NCBI GenBank assembly: GCA_036268425.1
Contig: DATAUE010000036.1
Coordinates: forward strand, 164,309 to 228,308
Direction of reading: 5' to 3'
DNA length: 64,000 nt
Source: DATARH01 sp036268425
GTDB taxonomy: Bacteria; Pseudomonadota; Alphaproteobacteria; ATCC43930; CGMCC-115725
Numbering within the stretch: the first letter of the stretch is position 1; the number at the start of each line of letters is the position of its first letter. A program made the translations under genes and the position numbers. Shown in pieces: positions 26,526-35,483 of this stretch. The notes beneath the pieces are model-generated. The model worked only from the letters and a program-made list of their open reading frames with translations, was not told the origin of the DNA and made no database searches.

Positions 26526-27997
26526 TGTTCAGCCAATGGACCTTCGCAAAACGGCTGGCCGCCGGATACGGTGCGGCCGCACTGGTGCTGCTGTTGATCG
26601 CCGTGGTTGCGCACCGCAGCACGACGGCCCTGACCGAAAACGACGATAAAGTGGCACGTTCATACGAGGTGCGCGCCAAGTTCCGCTTGCTGCTGGCCGA
26701 GATGATTGATGCTGAAACCGGTCAGCGCGGCTTTCTGCTGACGGGCGACGACACTTATCTGGCGCCTTACCAGGCGGCGGTGGCGGAAATCAAGCCGACG
26801 CTCAATGCCGTGCAGCAGATGGCCACCGGCAATCCCGAGCAGGAACGCATTTTGTCGGCGATCCAGCCGACGATCGACGCGAAACTTGCCGAACTGAAAC
26901 GGACGATCGACCTGCGCCGGATCGCCGGGTTTGACGCCGCCGCCAAAGAGGTGGCGACAACCAAAGGCAAGACGTTGATGGACCAGATACGCTCTGCCGT
27001 CGACGATGTCGATCGTCAGGAAGGCGAGACGCTGAAACGGCGGATCGCTCAGGTCGAGGCGGATTCGCAATGGGCGCTCGGCATTATCCTGTGGGGCGGG
27101 TTCGCGGGCGTCATCGTCGTCGGGATGATCGGCTGGCTGATTACCCGCTCGCTGACCCGGCAGATCGGAGACGCGGTCGGACATGTGCAGAGTTCGTCGT
27201 CGGAATTGCAGGCCGCCGCCAACCAGCAGGCGACGGGGCTGCGCGAGCAGGCGACGGCGATGAGCGAGATCACGACGACGATCACCGAACTCCTCGTCAC
27301 CTCGCGGCAGATCGCCGAAAGCGCGCAGCGTGTCGCACAAATCGCCGAACAGACCGCCGGCGGGGCGAGAACCGGCGGCGATGCGGTCGATCTGGCGCAA
27401 GAGGCGATTGGCGGTATCCGTCGCCAAGTAGACCAGATCGTCGCCTACATGCTGGAACTCGGCAAGAAATCGCAGCAAATCGGCGCCGTGCTCGATATCG
27501 TGTCCGAGCTGGCCGAACAGACCAACATCCTGGCAATCAACGCGACGATCGAAGCCGCCGGCGCCGGCGACGCCGGCAAGCGCTTCGCCATCGTCGCCGA
27601 CGAAATCCGCAAGCTGGCAGACCGGGTCGCCCTGTCCACCAAGGAAATCCGCACGCTGATTGACGATGTACGCAGCGCCGTCAACACGACGGTGATGGCC
27701 ACCGAAACCGGATCGAAGGCGGTCGATCTCGGGTCGCAGCAATTCGGCCAGGTCGCGGCCGGCTTCCGCGACATTTCCGGGCTGGTCAGCACCACGACCG
27801 AGGCAGCGCGGGAGATTGAGCTGTCAACCAAGCAGCAGACCACCGCGGTCGAACAGGTCAATCTTGCAATCACCAATGTGGCTCAGGCGGCGCACGAAAC
27901 CGAGACAAGCGCGGGGCAGACCTTGCAGACGGCATCGGAGTTGGCGCACCTGTCGACCAATCTGGCGCGCATCATCCGCCCGCAGGCAGCCGCCTGA
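26522..27997 (+). CDS. mcp: Methyl-accepting chemotaxis protein, CHASE3 sensor, no HAMP
   Basis: 491 residues. Helix at about 10-32, CHASE3 periplasmic domain at about 38-180 (ETGQRGFLLTGDDTYLAPY), second helix at about 185-207, then directly the cytoplasmic coiled-coil signalling domain. The hairpin tip is complete (EQTNILAINATIEAAGAGDAGKR, KLADRVALST), so it should bind CheA and CheW. No HAMP linker is recognisable between the second helix (ITRSLTRQ) and the coiled coil. There is no C-terminal CheR-binding pentapeptide. Corresponds to WspA, but located after the second cheW. The start may be 26522 or the next codon 26525 with GGAG just before it. Confidence 0.93.
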   Translation: MMFSQWTFAKRLAAGYGAAALVLLLIAVVAHRSTTALTENDDKVARSYEVRAKFRLLLAEMIDAETGQRGFLLTGDDTYLAPYQAAVAEIKPTLNAVQQMATGNPEQERILSAIQPTIDAKLAELKRTIDLRRIAGFDAAAKEVATTKGKTLMDQIRSAVDDVDRQEGETLKRRIAQVEADSQWALGIILWGGFAGVIVVGMIGWLITRSLTRQIGDAVGHVQSSSSELQAAANQQATGLREQATAMSEITTTITELLVTSRQIAESAQRVAQIAEQTAGGARTGGDAVDLAQEAIGGIRRQVDQIVAYMLELGKKSQQIGAVLDIVSELAEQTNILAINATIEAAGAGDAGKRFAIVADEIRKLADRVALSTKEIRTLIDDVRSAVNTTVMATETGSKAVDLGSQQFGQVAAGFRDISGLVSTTTEAAREIELSTKQQTTAVEQVNLAITNVAQAAHETETSAGQTLQTASELAHLSTNLARIIRPQAAA

Positions 27998-28000
27998 GAC

Positions 28001-30322
28001 ATGTCCGACGACCCCTACCGGTATTTCCGGCTCGAGGCGCGCGAAATTCTCGATCAGTTCGACGCTGCCGTCCTCGAATTGGAAAAGGGTGGCAGCGCGC
28101 CCCAGGTGCAGCGCTTGCTGCGGCTCGCGCATACGCTGAAAGGTGCGGCGCGGGTCGTCAGACAACCGGAGATCGCCGACAGCGCGCACGCGATCGAGGA
28201 GGTGCTGGAGCCGTTCCGCAACACCGCCGATGCTGTGCCGCGCAACGGCATCGAAGCAGTGCTGGCGCAAATTGCCAATATCGCCAACCACGTACGCCTG
28301 CTTGGCAACGCTCCGCAGGGCGGGCCGGCGGCAAATACCGCCGGAGCCTTGCGGCAACGGCAACCCTCGGCGATGCCGGTCCAGGTCCAGGGCACTCCCC
28401 GTGCGACGCAGACCCATCCTGCCCCCATTCGCCCGGCACCCATTCCGCCGCCGCCGGCCTCACCGCCATCATTAGCCAAGTCACCGTTGCCCCCGACACC
28501 GACACCCCTGGCACCGCCGCCCCTGGCACCAACCCCGCCGATACCGGCACCTGCCGCCGTCGTACCCGCCGCGGCAATCCCGGCCGGCGGCGCCGGGCGA
28601 ACACAATCGATCGCGGACGAACCGATCCGCACGGTCCGCGCCGAAATCGCCGACATGGACGCACTGCTCGACGGCGTGGTCGAGACGCACGCGCTTCTCA
28701 GCGGCCTGCGCGCGGCACAGCGTTCCGTTACAGAGGTGCAACGCCTCGCCGGCCTCGTCACCGAGCAACTCGCGCCGACCTCCGAAGGTGCCGGGCTACC
28801 CGGTTTCGTGCCGAATTCCGCATCCGCCATACAGCAGGTTTTTTCGCTGCTCGACGATCTGCACCGCGAGGTCGCGGCCGTCGAAGGGCAGCTGGGATCG
28901 ACCGTCGACCAGATCGACCGTGAACTGCGCCAGTTGCGCGATGCCGCCGAACAGCTACGGCTGGTCGGCACCGCCACCCTGTTCACCATTCTGGAACGCA
29001 CCGCACGCGACGGTGCGCAGGCACTTTCCAAGGAAATCGCGTTCGAGGCACGCGGCGGCGACATCCGACTCGACGCCGATATTCTGGCGACGGTGCAGGG
29101 AGCGCTGGTACAGATCGTGCGCAACGCCGTCGCCCACGGAATCGAGATGCCGGCGGTACGACGGGCTGCGGGCAAGTCGCCATCAGGCCGCGTCGCGCTT
29201 GCCGTCAGCCGCCGCGGTGGCCGCATCGTGTTCGCCTGCAGCGACGACGGAAACGGCATCGATCTCGATGCGGTGCGACAAGCGGCGCGGCAGCGCGGCA
29301 GCCCGGCCGCCGAAATTGCCCGCCTCGGAACCGACGACCTGCTTCGCTTGCTGCTGCGCGGCGGGATCAGCACGTCGCCGACCGTGACTGAAATCGCCGG
29401 CCGCGGCATCGGGCTCGATGTCGTGCGCGAGGCAATCGAAAATATCGGCGGCGCCGTCACCGTCGCCACCGAGCCGGGCCGCGGCACCACCTTCGAACTG
29501 TCCGTTCCGCTGTCGCTGGTATCGATGGACGCGCTGATTGTCGAGGCGGCCGGCACCGTCGCCGCGATCCCGCTCGACGCCGTGCGCCGCACGATGCTGG
29601 CGGGTGCCGCCGAGATCTCCCGCGGCGGCGGCGGCGCGACCGTGCCCTTTGAAGGTCAGGCGATACCGATCCTGTGGCTGGCCGGTCTGTTCGGGGGCGA
29701 GCGTGTCCCGCTCGATCGCCAATGGCCGTCGGTCGTCGTCGCAACAAATTCGGGCCTGATCGCGACCGGCGTCGAGCGCCTGCTGGGGACAACACGCATC
29801 GTCATTCGCCCGCTCCCCGCGCTCGCTTCGGCCAGCGGCCTGGTAGCCGGCGCTTCGCTCGACGCCGCAGGCAATCCGCAACTGGTGCTCGACCCCGAAG
29901 GGATGGCCGCGGCGGCGCGGCAGCCCGACGCCGCAACGCCCCGAGCCGAGCCGGCGCGACATCCTGTTCTGGTGGTCGATGATTCGCTGACGACCCGAAT
30001 GCTCGAGCAGAGCATTCTTGAATCAGCAGGGTACGAGGTCGATGTCGCGTCATCGGCCGAAGAAGGGCTCGAAATCGCGCATCGCAAGCGCTACGCGCTG
30101 TTTCTTGTCGATGTCGACATGCCGGGGATGGACGGGTTCAGTTTTGTCGAGCGGGTCCGCAACGATCCGGCGCTGCACGATATCCCGGCGGTCCTCGTCA
30201 CCTCGCGCAATGCGCCCGAAGACATTCAACGCGGTCGCGACGCAGGTGCCCGCGGCTACATCGTCAAGGGAGAGTTCGATCAGTCTGCGTTGTTAACCAT
30301 GATCGGGCCGTTGATTGGATAA
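28001..30322 (+). CDS. cheA: CheA histidine kinase with C-terminal receiver
   Basis: 773 residues. HPt domain at about 1-100 with phosphoacceptor His in LAHTLKGAARV; a Pro-rich linker (about 125-200); a helical dimerisation region; HATPase (about 335-500) with QIVRNAVAHGIE, DDGNGID and GRGIGLDVV; a CheW-like domain (about 500-630); and a receiver (about 650-770) with VLVVDDSLTTR and phospho-Asp in LFLVDVDMPG. This CheA-REC fusion is typical of WspE and FrzE. It should autophosphorylate on signal from the receptor and pass phosphate to its own receiver, CheB and possibly the following receivers. It starts 4 bases after the receptor stop. Confidence 0.95.
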   Translation: MSDDPYRYFRLEAREILDQFDAAVLELEKGGSAPQVQRLLRLAHTLKGAARVVRQPEIADSAHAIEEVLEPFRNTADAVPRNGIEAVLAQIANIANHVRLLGNAPQGGPAANTAGALRQRQPSAMPVQVQGTPRATQTHPAPIRPAPIPPPPASPPSLAKSPLPPTPTPLAPPPLAPTPPIPAPAAVVPAAAIPAGGAGRTQSIADEPIRTVRAEIADMDALLDGVVETHALLSGLRAAQRSVTEVQRLAGLVTEQLAPTSEGAGLPGFVPNSASAIQQVFSLLDDLHREVAAVEGQLGSTVDQIDRELRQLRDAAEQLRLVGTATLFTILERTARDGAQALSKEIAFEARGGDIRLDADILATVQGALVQIVRNAVAHGIEMPAVRRAAGKSPSGRVALAVSRRGGRIVFACSDDGNGIDLDAVRQAARQRGSPAAEIARLGTDDLLRLLLRGGISTSPTVTEIAGRGIGLDVVREAIENIGGAVTVATEPGRGTTFELSVPLSLVSMDALIVEAAGTVAAIPLDAVRRTMLAGAAEISRGGGGATVPFEGQAIPILWLAGLFGGERVPLDRQWPSVVVATNSGLIATGVERLLGTTRIVIRPLPALASASGLVAGASLDAAGNPQLVLDPEGMAAAARQPDAATPRAEPARHPVLVVDDSLTTRMLEQSILESAGYEVDVASSAEEGLEIAHRKRYALFLVDVDMPGMDGFSFVERVRNDPALHDIPAVLVTSRNAPEDIQRGRDAGARGYIVKGEFDQSALLTMIGPLIG

Positions 30323-30329
30323 GCAGTTT

Positions 30330-31463
30330 ATGAACAAAACGCGCGTTCTGGTCGTGGAGGATTCGCTGACGGTACGCAGGCGCCTGTGCGACGTACTGGC
30401 GGGCGACACGGAAATCGAACTGGTCGGCGAGGCGGAAGATGGCAGAACCGCGATCGAACTGTGCCGGCGCCTCCGTCCCGATGTCGTGACAATGGACATG
30501 ATCCTGCCGGTGATGAGCGGGCTTGCCGCCACCGAATATATCATGGCGCATTTCCCGACGCCGATCCTGATCGTGTCGTCGTCATTCAACCGCGGCGAGA
30601 TGTTCAAGACTTATGATGCACTCGCGGCCGGCGCGCTCGATGTTCTCGAGAAGCCGAACGGCACCGAGTCTGACGGCGCCTGGGAACGAAATTTTCTTTC
30701 GCGAATCAAGCTGATCGCACGCATCCGCGTGATTACCCATCCCCGACAGCGCCTCGCCGAACTCAGTCATCATGGCCTCCATTCCCAATCGTTGGACTTC
30801 TCGAATGCCGTGCCCATACCGGCGGCACAGCGGACACCGGCGCCGCTGCTCGACATGCCGGCCGGGACGGCGGCTCGACAACTGAGTGTCCTGGCGATCG
30901 GCGCGTCGACCGGCGGGCCGGCGGCGGTCGTCGACGTGCTGCACGGACTGCCGGCGACGGCACCGTGGCCGATCCTGCTGGTCCTCCACATCAACGAACC
31001 GTTCGGCGCCGCTTTCGCCGAATGGCTCGATACCCAATCGAGCCGCCGCGTCGCCTATCCGCGGGAAGGCGATGCCGTCATCGCCGGCGCCGGGCGTGTG
31101 GTTATGGCGCCCCCCGGACAGCATCTGTTGGTGCGCGGCGGTCGCCTGCATCTGACGCACGACCCCGAGCGGCACTCTTGCCGCCCTTCGGTCGACGTGC
31201 TGTTCGAATCGGTTGCGCGGGAATACGGCCGCACCGCGGGCGCTGTGCTATTGACCGGCATGGGCCGCGACGGCGCGGCCGGCCTCCTGGATATCCGCCG
31301 CGCCGGCGGCCTGACGATCGCGCAGGACGAAGCGACGTCGGTGGTTTACGGAATGCCGCGGGAGGCCGTCGCCCTCGGTGCCGCCGCCCATGTTCTGCCG
31401 GTCAAGGACATCGGGCCGCGACTGGGCATTCTGGCGGGCCTGCGGCTGGAGAATCGCGCATGA
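30330..31463 (+). CDS. cheB: CheB receptor methylesterase
   Basis: 377 residues. The receiver (about 1-115) has VLVVEDSLTVRR and phospho-Asp in VVTMDMILPVMSG. The C-terminal esterase (about 185-375) shows the catalytic Ser in GASTGGPAA, His in HINEPF and Asp in GMGRDGAAGL. It removes methyl groups added by CheR and is activated by CheA. ATG at 30330 preferred; an upstream TTG at 30315 would overlap cheA. Corresponds to WspF. Confidence 0.93.
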   Translation: MNKTRVLVVEDSLTVRRRLCDVLAGDTEIELVGEAEDGRTAIELCRRLRPDVVTMDMILPVMSGLAATEYIMAHFPTPILIVSSSFNRGEMFKTYDALAAGALDVLEKPNGTESDGAWERNFLSRIKLIARIRVITHPRQRLAELSHHGLHSQSLDFSNAVPIPAAQRTPAPLLDMPAGTAARQLSVLAIGASTGGPAAVVDVLHGLPATAPWPILLVLHINEPFGAAFAEWLDTQSSRRVAYPREGDAVIAGAGRVVMAPPGQHLLVRGGRLHLTHDPERHSCRPSVDVLFESVAREYGRTAGAVLLTGMGRDGAAGLLDIRRAGGLTIAQDEATSVVYGMPREAVALGAAAHVLPVKDIGPRLGILAGLRLENRA

Positions 31464-33454
31464 GCGCTCCGATCCTGATCGTCGACGACAGCCTGACCGT
31501 CCGCATGAACCTGATGGACACGCTGGCGGCGGCCGGGCTTGAGGCAGCGGCTTGCGCCAGCATCACCGAGGCCCGCGAGGCGCTGAACGAACAGGCGTTC
31601 TCGCTTGTCATCCTCGACGTGCTGCTGCCCGACGGCGACGGCATCGACCTGTTGAAGGAAATTCGCGAAACGCCCGGGATCCACGACACCGCCGTCATGC
31701 TGCTGTCGACCGAAGCGGAGGTCCACGATCGCGTCCGCGGATTACAGACCGGCGCCGACGAGTATGTTGGGAAACCATACGAACCGGTCTATCTGGTGGC
31801 GCGGGCGCGCGAATTAATGCGCCGCGGCGATGCCGCCCCGATGCCGGCCGGCGATTCGATACTCGTCATCGACGACAGCATTACCTTTCGCGAGGCGCTG
31901 CGCGAAGCTCTCCAAGGCGCCGGCTACCAGGTCGACGTCGCCGGCACCGGCGAAGAAGGGTTGCGGCTTGCCGCCGAGCTGCGGCCAACCGCGATCATCG
32001 TCGACGGGGTGCTGCCCGGCGCCGACGGTGCCTCGATCATCCGCCGCATCCGGCTCGATGCCGGGCTGCGCAGCACGCCCTGCTTGCTGCTGACAGGCTC
32101 GGGAGAAGAGGGTGCGGAGGTTCGCGCTCTCGATGCCGGCGCCGATGCATTCGCCCGTAAGGAAGAAGACATCGACATCGTGCTGGCGCGCGTCAGCGCC
32201 ATGCTGCGCAGCGCCGCGACCCAATCCAGCCGCCTCAGTTCGGCAAGCCTGCACGCGCCCAAACGAATATTAACGGTCGACGACAGCGAAACTTATCTGC
32301 AGTTTCTCAGCGTCCTGCTGCGCGGCGCCGGCCATGAGGTGGTTCTGGCCCGTTCCGGCGAAGAAGCCCTGGAGATGCTCGCGGTCCAGCCGGTCGATTG
32401 TGTGCTGCTGGACATGCAGATGCCCGGCATCGGCGGCGAAGAAGCCTGCCGGCGCATCAAGGCCGTTCCGGTCACCCGCGACACACCGGTCATCATGCTG
32501 ACCGCGCTCGAAGACCGCGACGCGATGATTCGCGGCCTCAGTGCCGGCGCCGACGACTACATCGCCAAATCGAGCGATTTCGAGGTACTGCGCGCCCGCA
32601 TGCTGGCGCAAATGCGCCGCCGCCAGTTTGAAGACGAAAACCGCGTCATTCGCGAAGAGCTGCTGGCCAAGGAGTTGGAGGCGGCCGAGGCACGCGCCGC
32701 CCGCGAAATCGCCGAAACCCGCGCCGCTCTGGTCGAGGAACTGGAGTGGAAAAATCACGAACTCGAAGCGTTCAGTTATTCGGTATCGCACGATTTGCGT
32801 GCCCCGTTGCGCAGCATTGACGGGTTCAGCCAGGCGCTGCTCGAAGATTACGGTGAGGCTCTGCCGCCACAGGGTCAGGATTACCTGCGGCGAGTTTGCG
32901 CAGCCGCGCAACGAATGGGCCAACTGATCGACGATCTATTGCAATTGTCGCGGGTCGGGCGCGCGCCGATGGAGCGCCAGAAAGTGGACATGTCGGAGAT
33001 AGCTCAATCGATCGTTGACGGGTTGCGGCGCGGTGACGCCAGCCGCGATGCAATCGTGCAGATTGCGGAAGGACTGATTGCCGAGGGCGATGCGGGCCTG
33101 CTGCGTGCGCTGATGGAGAACCTGCTGGGCAATGCCTGGAAATTCACCGCAAAAGCGGCAAACCCGACCATCGAGTTCTCCGCAACGCGGGATACAAACG
33201 GCCAGACCTACGTTATTCGGGACAATGGTGCCGGTTTCGATATGGCATATGCCGACCGGCTATTCGCTCCCTTTCAGCGGTTGCATACAGTGGCGGAATA
33301 TCCGGGCACCGGTATTGGGCTGGCGACGGTGCGGCGCATTGTCGACCGCCATGGCGGGCGTATCTGGGCCGAGGCGAAGGTCGGCGCCGGTGCGGCGTTT
33401 TTCTGGAACCTGCCGGGACGCGCAGGAGCCGGCGCTACAGCGGAGGGGCCATGA
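31460..33454 (+). CDS. Histidine kinase with three N-terminal receivers
   Basis: 664 residues from the ATG overlapping the cheB stop (ATGA). Three receivers follow one another: about 1-120 (ILIVDDSLTVR; Asp in VILDVLLPD), 130-250 (ILVIDDSITFR; Asp in IIVDGVLPG), 270-385 (ILTVDDSETYL; Asp in VLLDMQMPG). A coiled coil leads to a bacteriophytochrome-type HisKA (FSYSVSHDLRAPLRSIDGF) and HATPase (NLLGNAWKF, GTGIGLATV). All three phospho-Asp sites look intact. It sits where the output gene wspR stands in Wsp operons, and resembles CheS3 of the Rhodospirillum centenum Che3 system, which receives phosphate from CheA3. No membrane segments. Confidence 0.93.
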   Translation: MSAPILIVDDSLTVRMNLMDTLAAAGLEAAACASITEAREALNEQAFSLVILDVLLPDGDGIDLLKEIRETPGIHDTAVMLLSTEAEVHDRVRGLQTGADEYVGKPYEPVYLVARARELMRRGDAAPMPAGDSILVIDDSITFREALREALQGAGYQVDVAGTGEEGLRLAAELRPTAIIVDGVLPGADGASIIRRIRLDAGLRSTPCLLLTGSGEEGAEVRALDAGADAFARKEEDIDIVLARVSAMLRSAATQSSRLSSASLHAPKRILTVDDSETYLQFLSVLLRGAGHEVVLARSGEEALEMLAVQPVDCVLLDMQMPGIGGEEACRRIKAVPVTRDTPVIMLTALEDRDAMIRGLSAGADDYIAKSSDFEVLRARMLAQMRRRQFEDENRVIREELLAKELEAAEARAAREIAETRAALVEELEWKNHELEAFSYSVSHDLRAPLRSIDGFSQALLEDYGEALPPQGQDYLRRVCAAAQRMGQLIDDLLQLSRVGRAPMERQKVDMSEIAQSIVDGLRRGDASRDAIVQIAEGLIAEGDAGLLRALMENLLGNAWKFTAKAANPTIEFSATRDTNGQTYVIRDNGAGFDMAYADRLFAPFQRLHTVAEYPGTGIGLATVRRIVDRHGGRIWAEAKVGAGAAFFWNLPGRAGAGATAEGP

Positions 33455-33909
33455 GCGACGCAGGGCCGACGCTGTTGCTGGTCGAGGACAACCCGGACGA
33501 TGCCGAACTGGCGCGACGCGCCTTTGCCCGCTGCGACCTGCCGCACCGGTTGGTGTGGGCAAGCGACGGCGAAGAGGCGCTCGACTATCTGTTCGCCACG
33601 GGGGCGCATGCCGGCCGAGATAAACAGGAACTGCCGCGCGCCGTGCTGCTCGACCTGAAATTGCCCAAGCTCAGTGGCCATGAGGTTCTGCGCCGCATCC
33701 GTGCGGAAGATGCAACGCGGCGGGTGCCGGTCATCATCCTGACGACCAGTCGCGAAGAGCGGGACATCGCAACGAGCTACGATCTTGGCGCCAACAGCTA
33801 TGTGCGCAAACCGGTGAATTTCACGCAATTCGTCGACGCGGCGCGGCAGCTCGGATTGTACTGGCTCGCGCTCAACGAGCCGGCGCCGGAAGACGGCCGA
33901 CAGCCGTGA
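33451..33909 (+). CDS. Rcp1-like single-domain response regulator
   Basis: 152 residues, a lone receiver: VEDNPDDAELARRAF, phospho-Asp in AVLLDLKLPKLSGHEVL, switch Thr in ILTTSREE and Lys in VRKPVNF. The Rcp1/CheY-like subgroup typically partners with phytochrome-like kinases of the SHDLRAPL type, which is exactly what the upstream gene encodes. It probably takes phosphate from that kinase. Starts with ATGA overlap and also overlaps the next gene. Confidence 0.9.
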   Translation: MSDAGPTLLLVEDNPDDAELARRAFARCDLPHRLVWASDGEEALDYLFATGAHAGRDKQELPRAVLLDLKLPKLSGHEVLRRIRAEDATRRVPVIILTTSREERDIATSYDLGANSYVRKPVNFTQFVDAARQLGLYWLALNEPAPEDGRQP

Positions 33910-35453
33910 CGACACCGCTGCGGGTCCTGATCGTCGAGGATAACGAAGACGACGCCGAGTTGCTGCTGCACCAGCTGCGCCGCGGCGGGTACGAGCCGGA
34001 ACATCAACGGGTCGATACGCCCGAAGCGATGAAGGCCGCGCTCGAACAGCCTTGGGACATCGTCGTGTCGGATTGGGCGATGCCGCATTTCAGTGCCCCC
34101 GCCGCGCTTGCCGTGTTGCAGGAAACCAAGCGCGATCTGCCGTTCATCATCGTTTCCGGTTCGGTCGGCGAAGAGGCCGCCGTCGCGGCACTGCACGCCG
34201 GGGCGCATGATTTCATCGCAAAAGGCCGCCTGATGCGGCTCGTTCCAGCGATCGAGCGCGAAATGCGCGAAGCAGAAAGCCGTGCCGAACGCCGCATCAT
34301 CCAGCAGCAATTACGCCAGGCGCAGCGCATGGAGGCGATGGGGCAGCTGACCGGCGGTATCGCCCACGATTTCAACAACCTGCTCGGCGTCATCGTCGGC
34401 AACGCCGATCTGCTGCTGGCAATGGTCAAGGACAACGAAGAACAGACCGAAATCGCCAATGAGATCCTGACCAGTGCACTGCACGGCGCCGAACTGACAC
34501 ATCGACTGCTCGCCTTTGCGCGGCAGCAGCCGTTATCATCGCAAGTCATTGATTTGAATGCGCATCTGCCGCGGGTCATCGCGATTTTGCAACGCACGAT
34601 CGGCGAACGCATTCGCATACATACGAGCCTCGCAGAGGGATTGTGGCTCACCCGGGTCGACCCGTCGCAGATCGAGGATGTGCTGCTCAATCTGGCCATC
34701 AACGCGCGCGATGCGATGCCGAATGGCGGATCGGTCGCGATCGAAACCGCGAACGTCGAACTCGACGAAGATTACGCCGGGCAGCACGCCGAGGTCCGTG
34801 CCGGCGAATATGTAACGCTGTCGATGACGGATACCGGCACCGGCATGCCGCCCGAAATCATCGAGCGGGCGATGGAGCCGTTTTTCACCACTAAGGAACA
34901 GGGCAAGGGCACCGGGCTCGGCCTCAGCATGGTCTATGGCTTTGCCAAGCAATCCGGGGGACATTTCAGCATCTACAGTTCGGTCGGCATCGGCACCACG
35001 ATGCGGCTCTATTTGCCGCGCGACCTGGCGGAACAGGCCGCCCCTGCGGAGGCGAAAAATGACGCGGAACTGCCGACCGGCGGTGAAACCATCCTGCTGG
35101 TCGACGACAACACGTCGCTGCGTGCCGTAACCATGCGCCGGCTGACCGGTCTCGGCTACGTCGTGCGCGACGCGGATAACGGTGCAGAAGCGCTGGCGAT
35201 CATCGATGAAGGCGAGGTGTTCGATCTGCTATTCACCGATATCGGCCTGCCGGGTGGCATGGACGGGTTCGCCCTCGCCGAACAGGCGAGACAGCGCCAG
35301 CCGAACCTCAAGGTGCTGTTCACTACCGGCTACGGCAACATCTCCGGCCAGGAGGCCGCCGACCCCGTCGAAGCCGAGCATCTGCTGCGCAAGCCGTATC
35401 GCGGCGAAGATCTTGCCGCCAGCATTCGCCGCGTTTTGGCCGCAACTCCCTGA
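33906..35453 (+). CDS. Hybrid kinase: REC-HisKA-HATPase-REC
   Basis: 515 residues from a GTG overlapping the preceding stop (GTGA). N-terminal receiver at about 5-120 (LIVEDNEDDAELLL, Asp in IVVSDWAMPHF), HisKA with TGGIAHDFNNLL, HATPase (GTGLGLSMVYGF) and a second receiver at about 395-510 (LLVDDNTSLRAV, Asp in LLFTDIGLPGG). Having a receiver at each end suggests it is a relay middle-man rather than a primary sensor; no sensor domain or membrane segment is seen. It ends the chemosensory operon. Confidence 0.92.
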   Translation: MTTPLRVLIVEDNEDDAELLLHQLRRGGYEPEHQRVDTPEAMKAALEQPWDIVVSDWAMPHFSAPAALAVLQETKRDLPFIIVSGSVGEEAAVAALHAGAHDFIAKGRLMRLVPAIEREMREAESRAERRIIQQQLRQAQRMEAMGQLTGGIAHDFNNLLGVIVGNADLLLAMVKDNEEQTEIANEILTSALHGAELTHRLLAFARQQPLSSQVIDLNAHLPRVIAILQRTIGERIRIHTSLAEGLWLTRVDPSQIEDVLLNLAINARDAMPNGGSVAIETANVELDEDYAGQHAEVRAGEYVTLSMTDTGTGMPPEIIERAMEPFFTTKEQGKGTGLGLSMVYGFAKQSGGHFSIYSSVGIGTTMRLYLPRDLAEQAAPAEAKNDAELPTGGETILLVDDNTSLRAVTMRRLTGLGYVVRDADNGAEALAIIDEGEVFDLLFTDIGLPGGMDGFALAEQARQRQPNLKVLFTTGYGNISGQEAADPVEAEHLLRKPYRGEDLAASIRRVLAATP

Positions 35454-35483
35454 AAGAACTGGAAACCGGGGCAGAACGGGATC

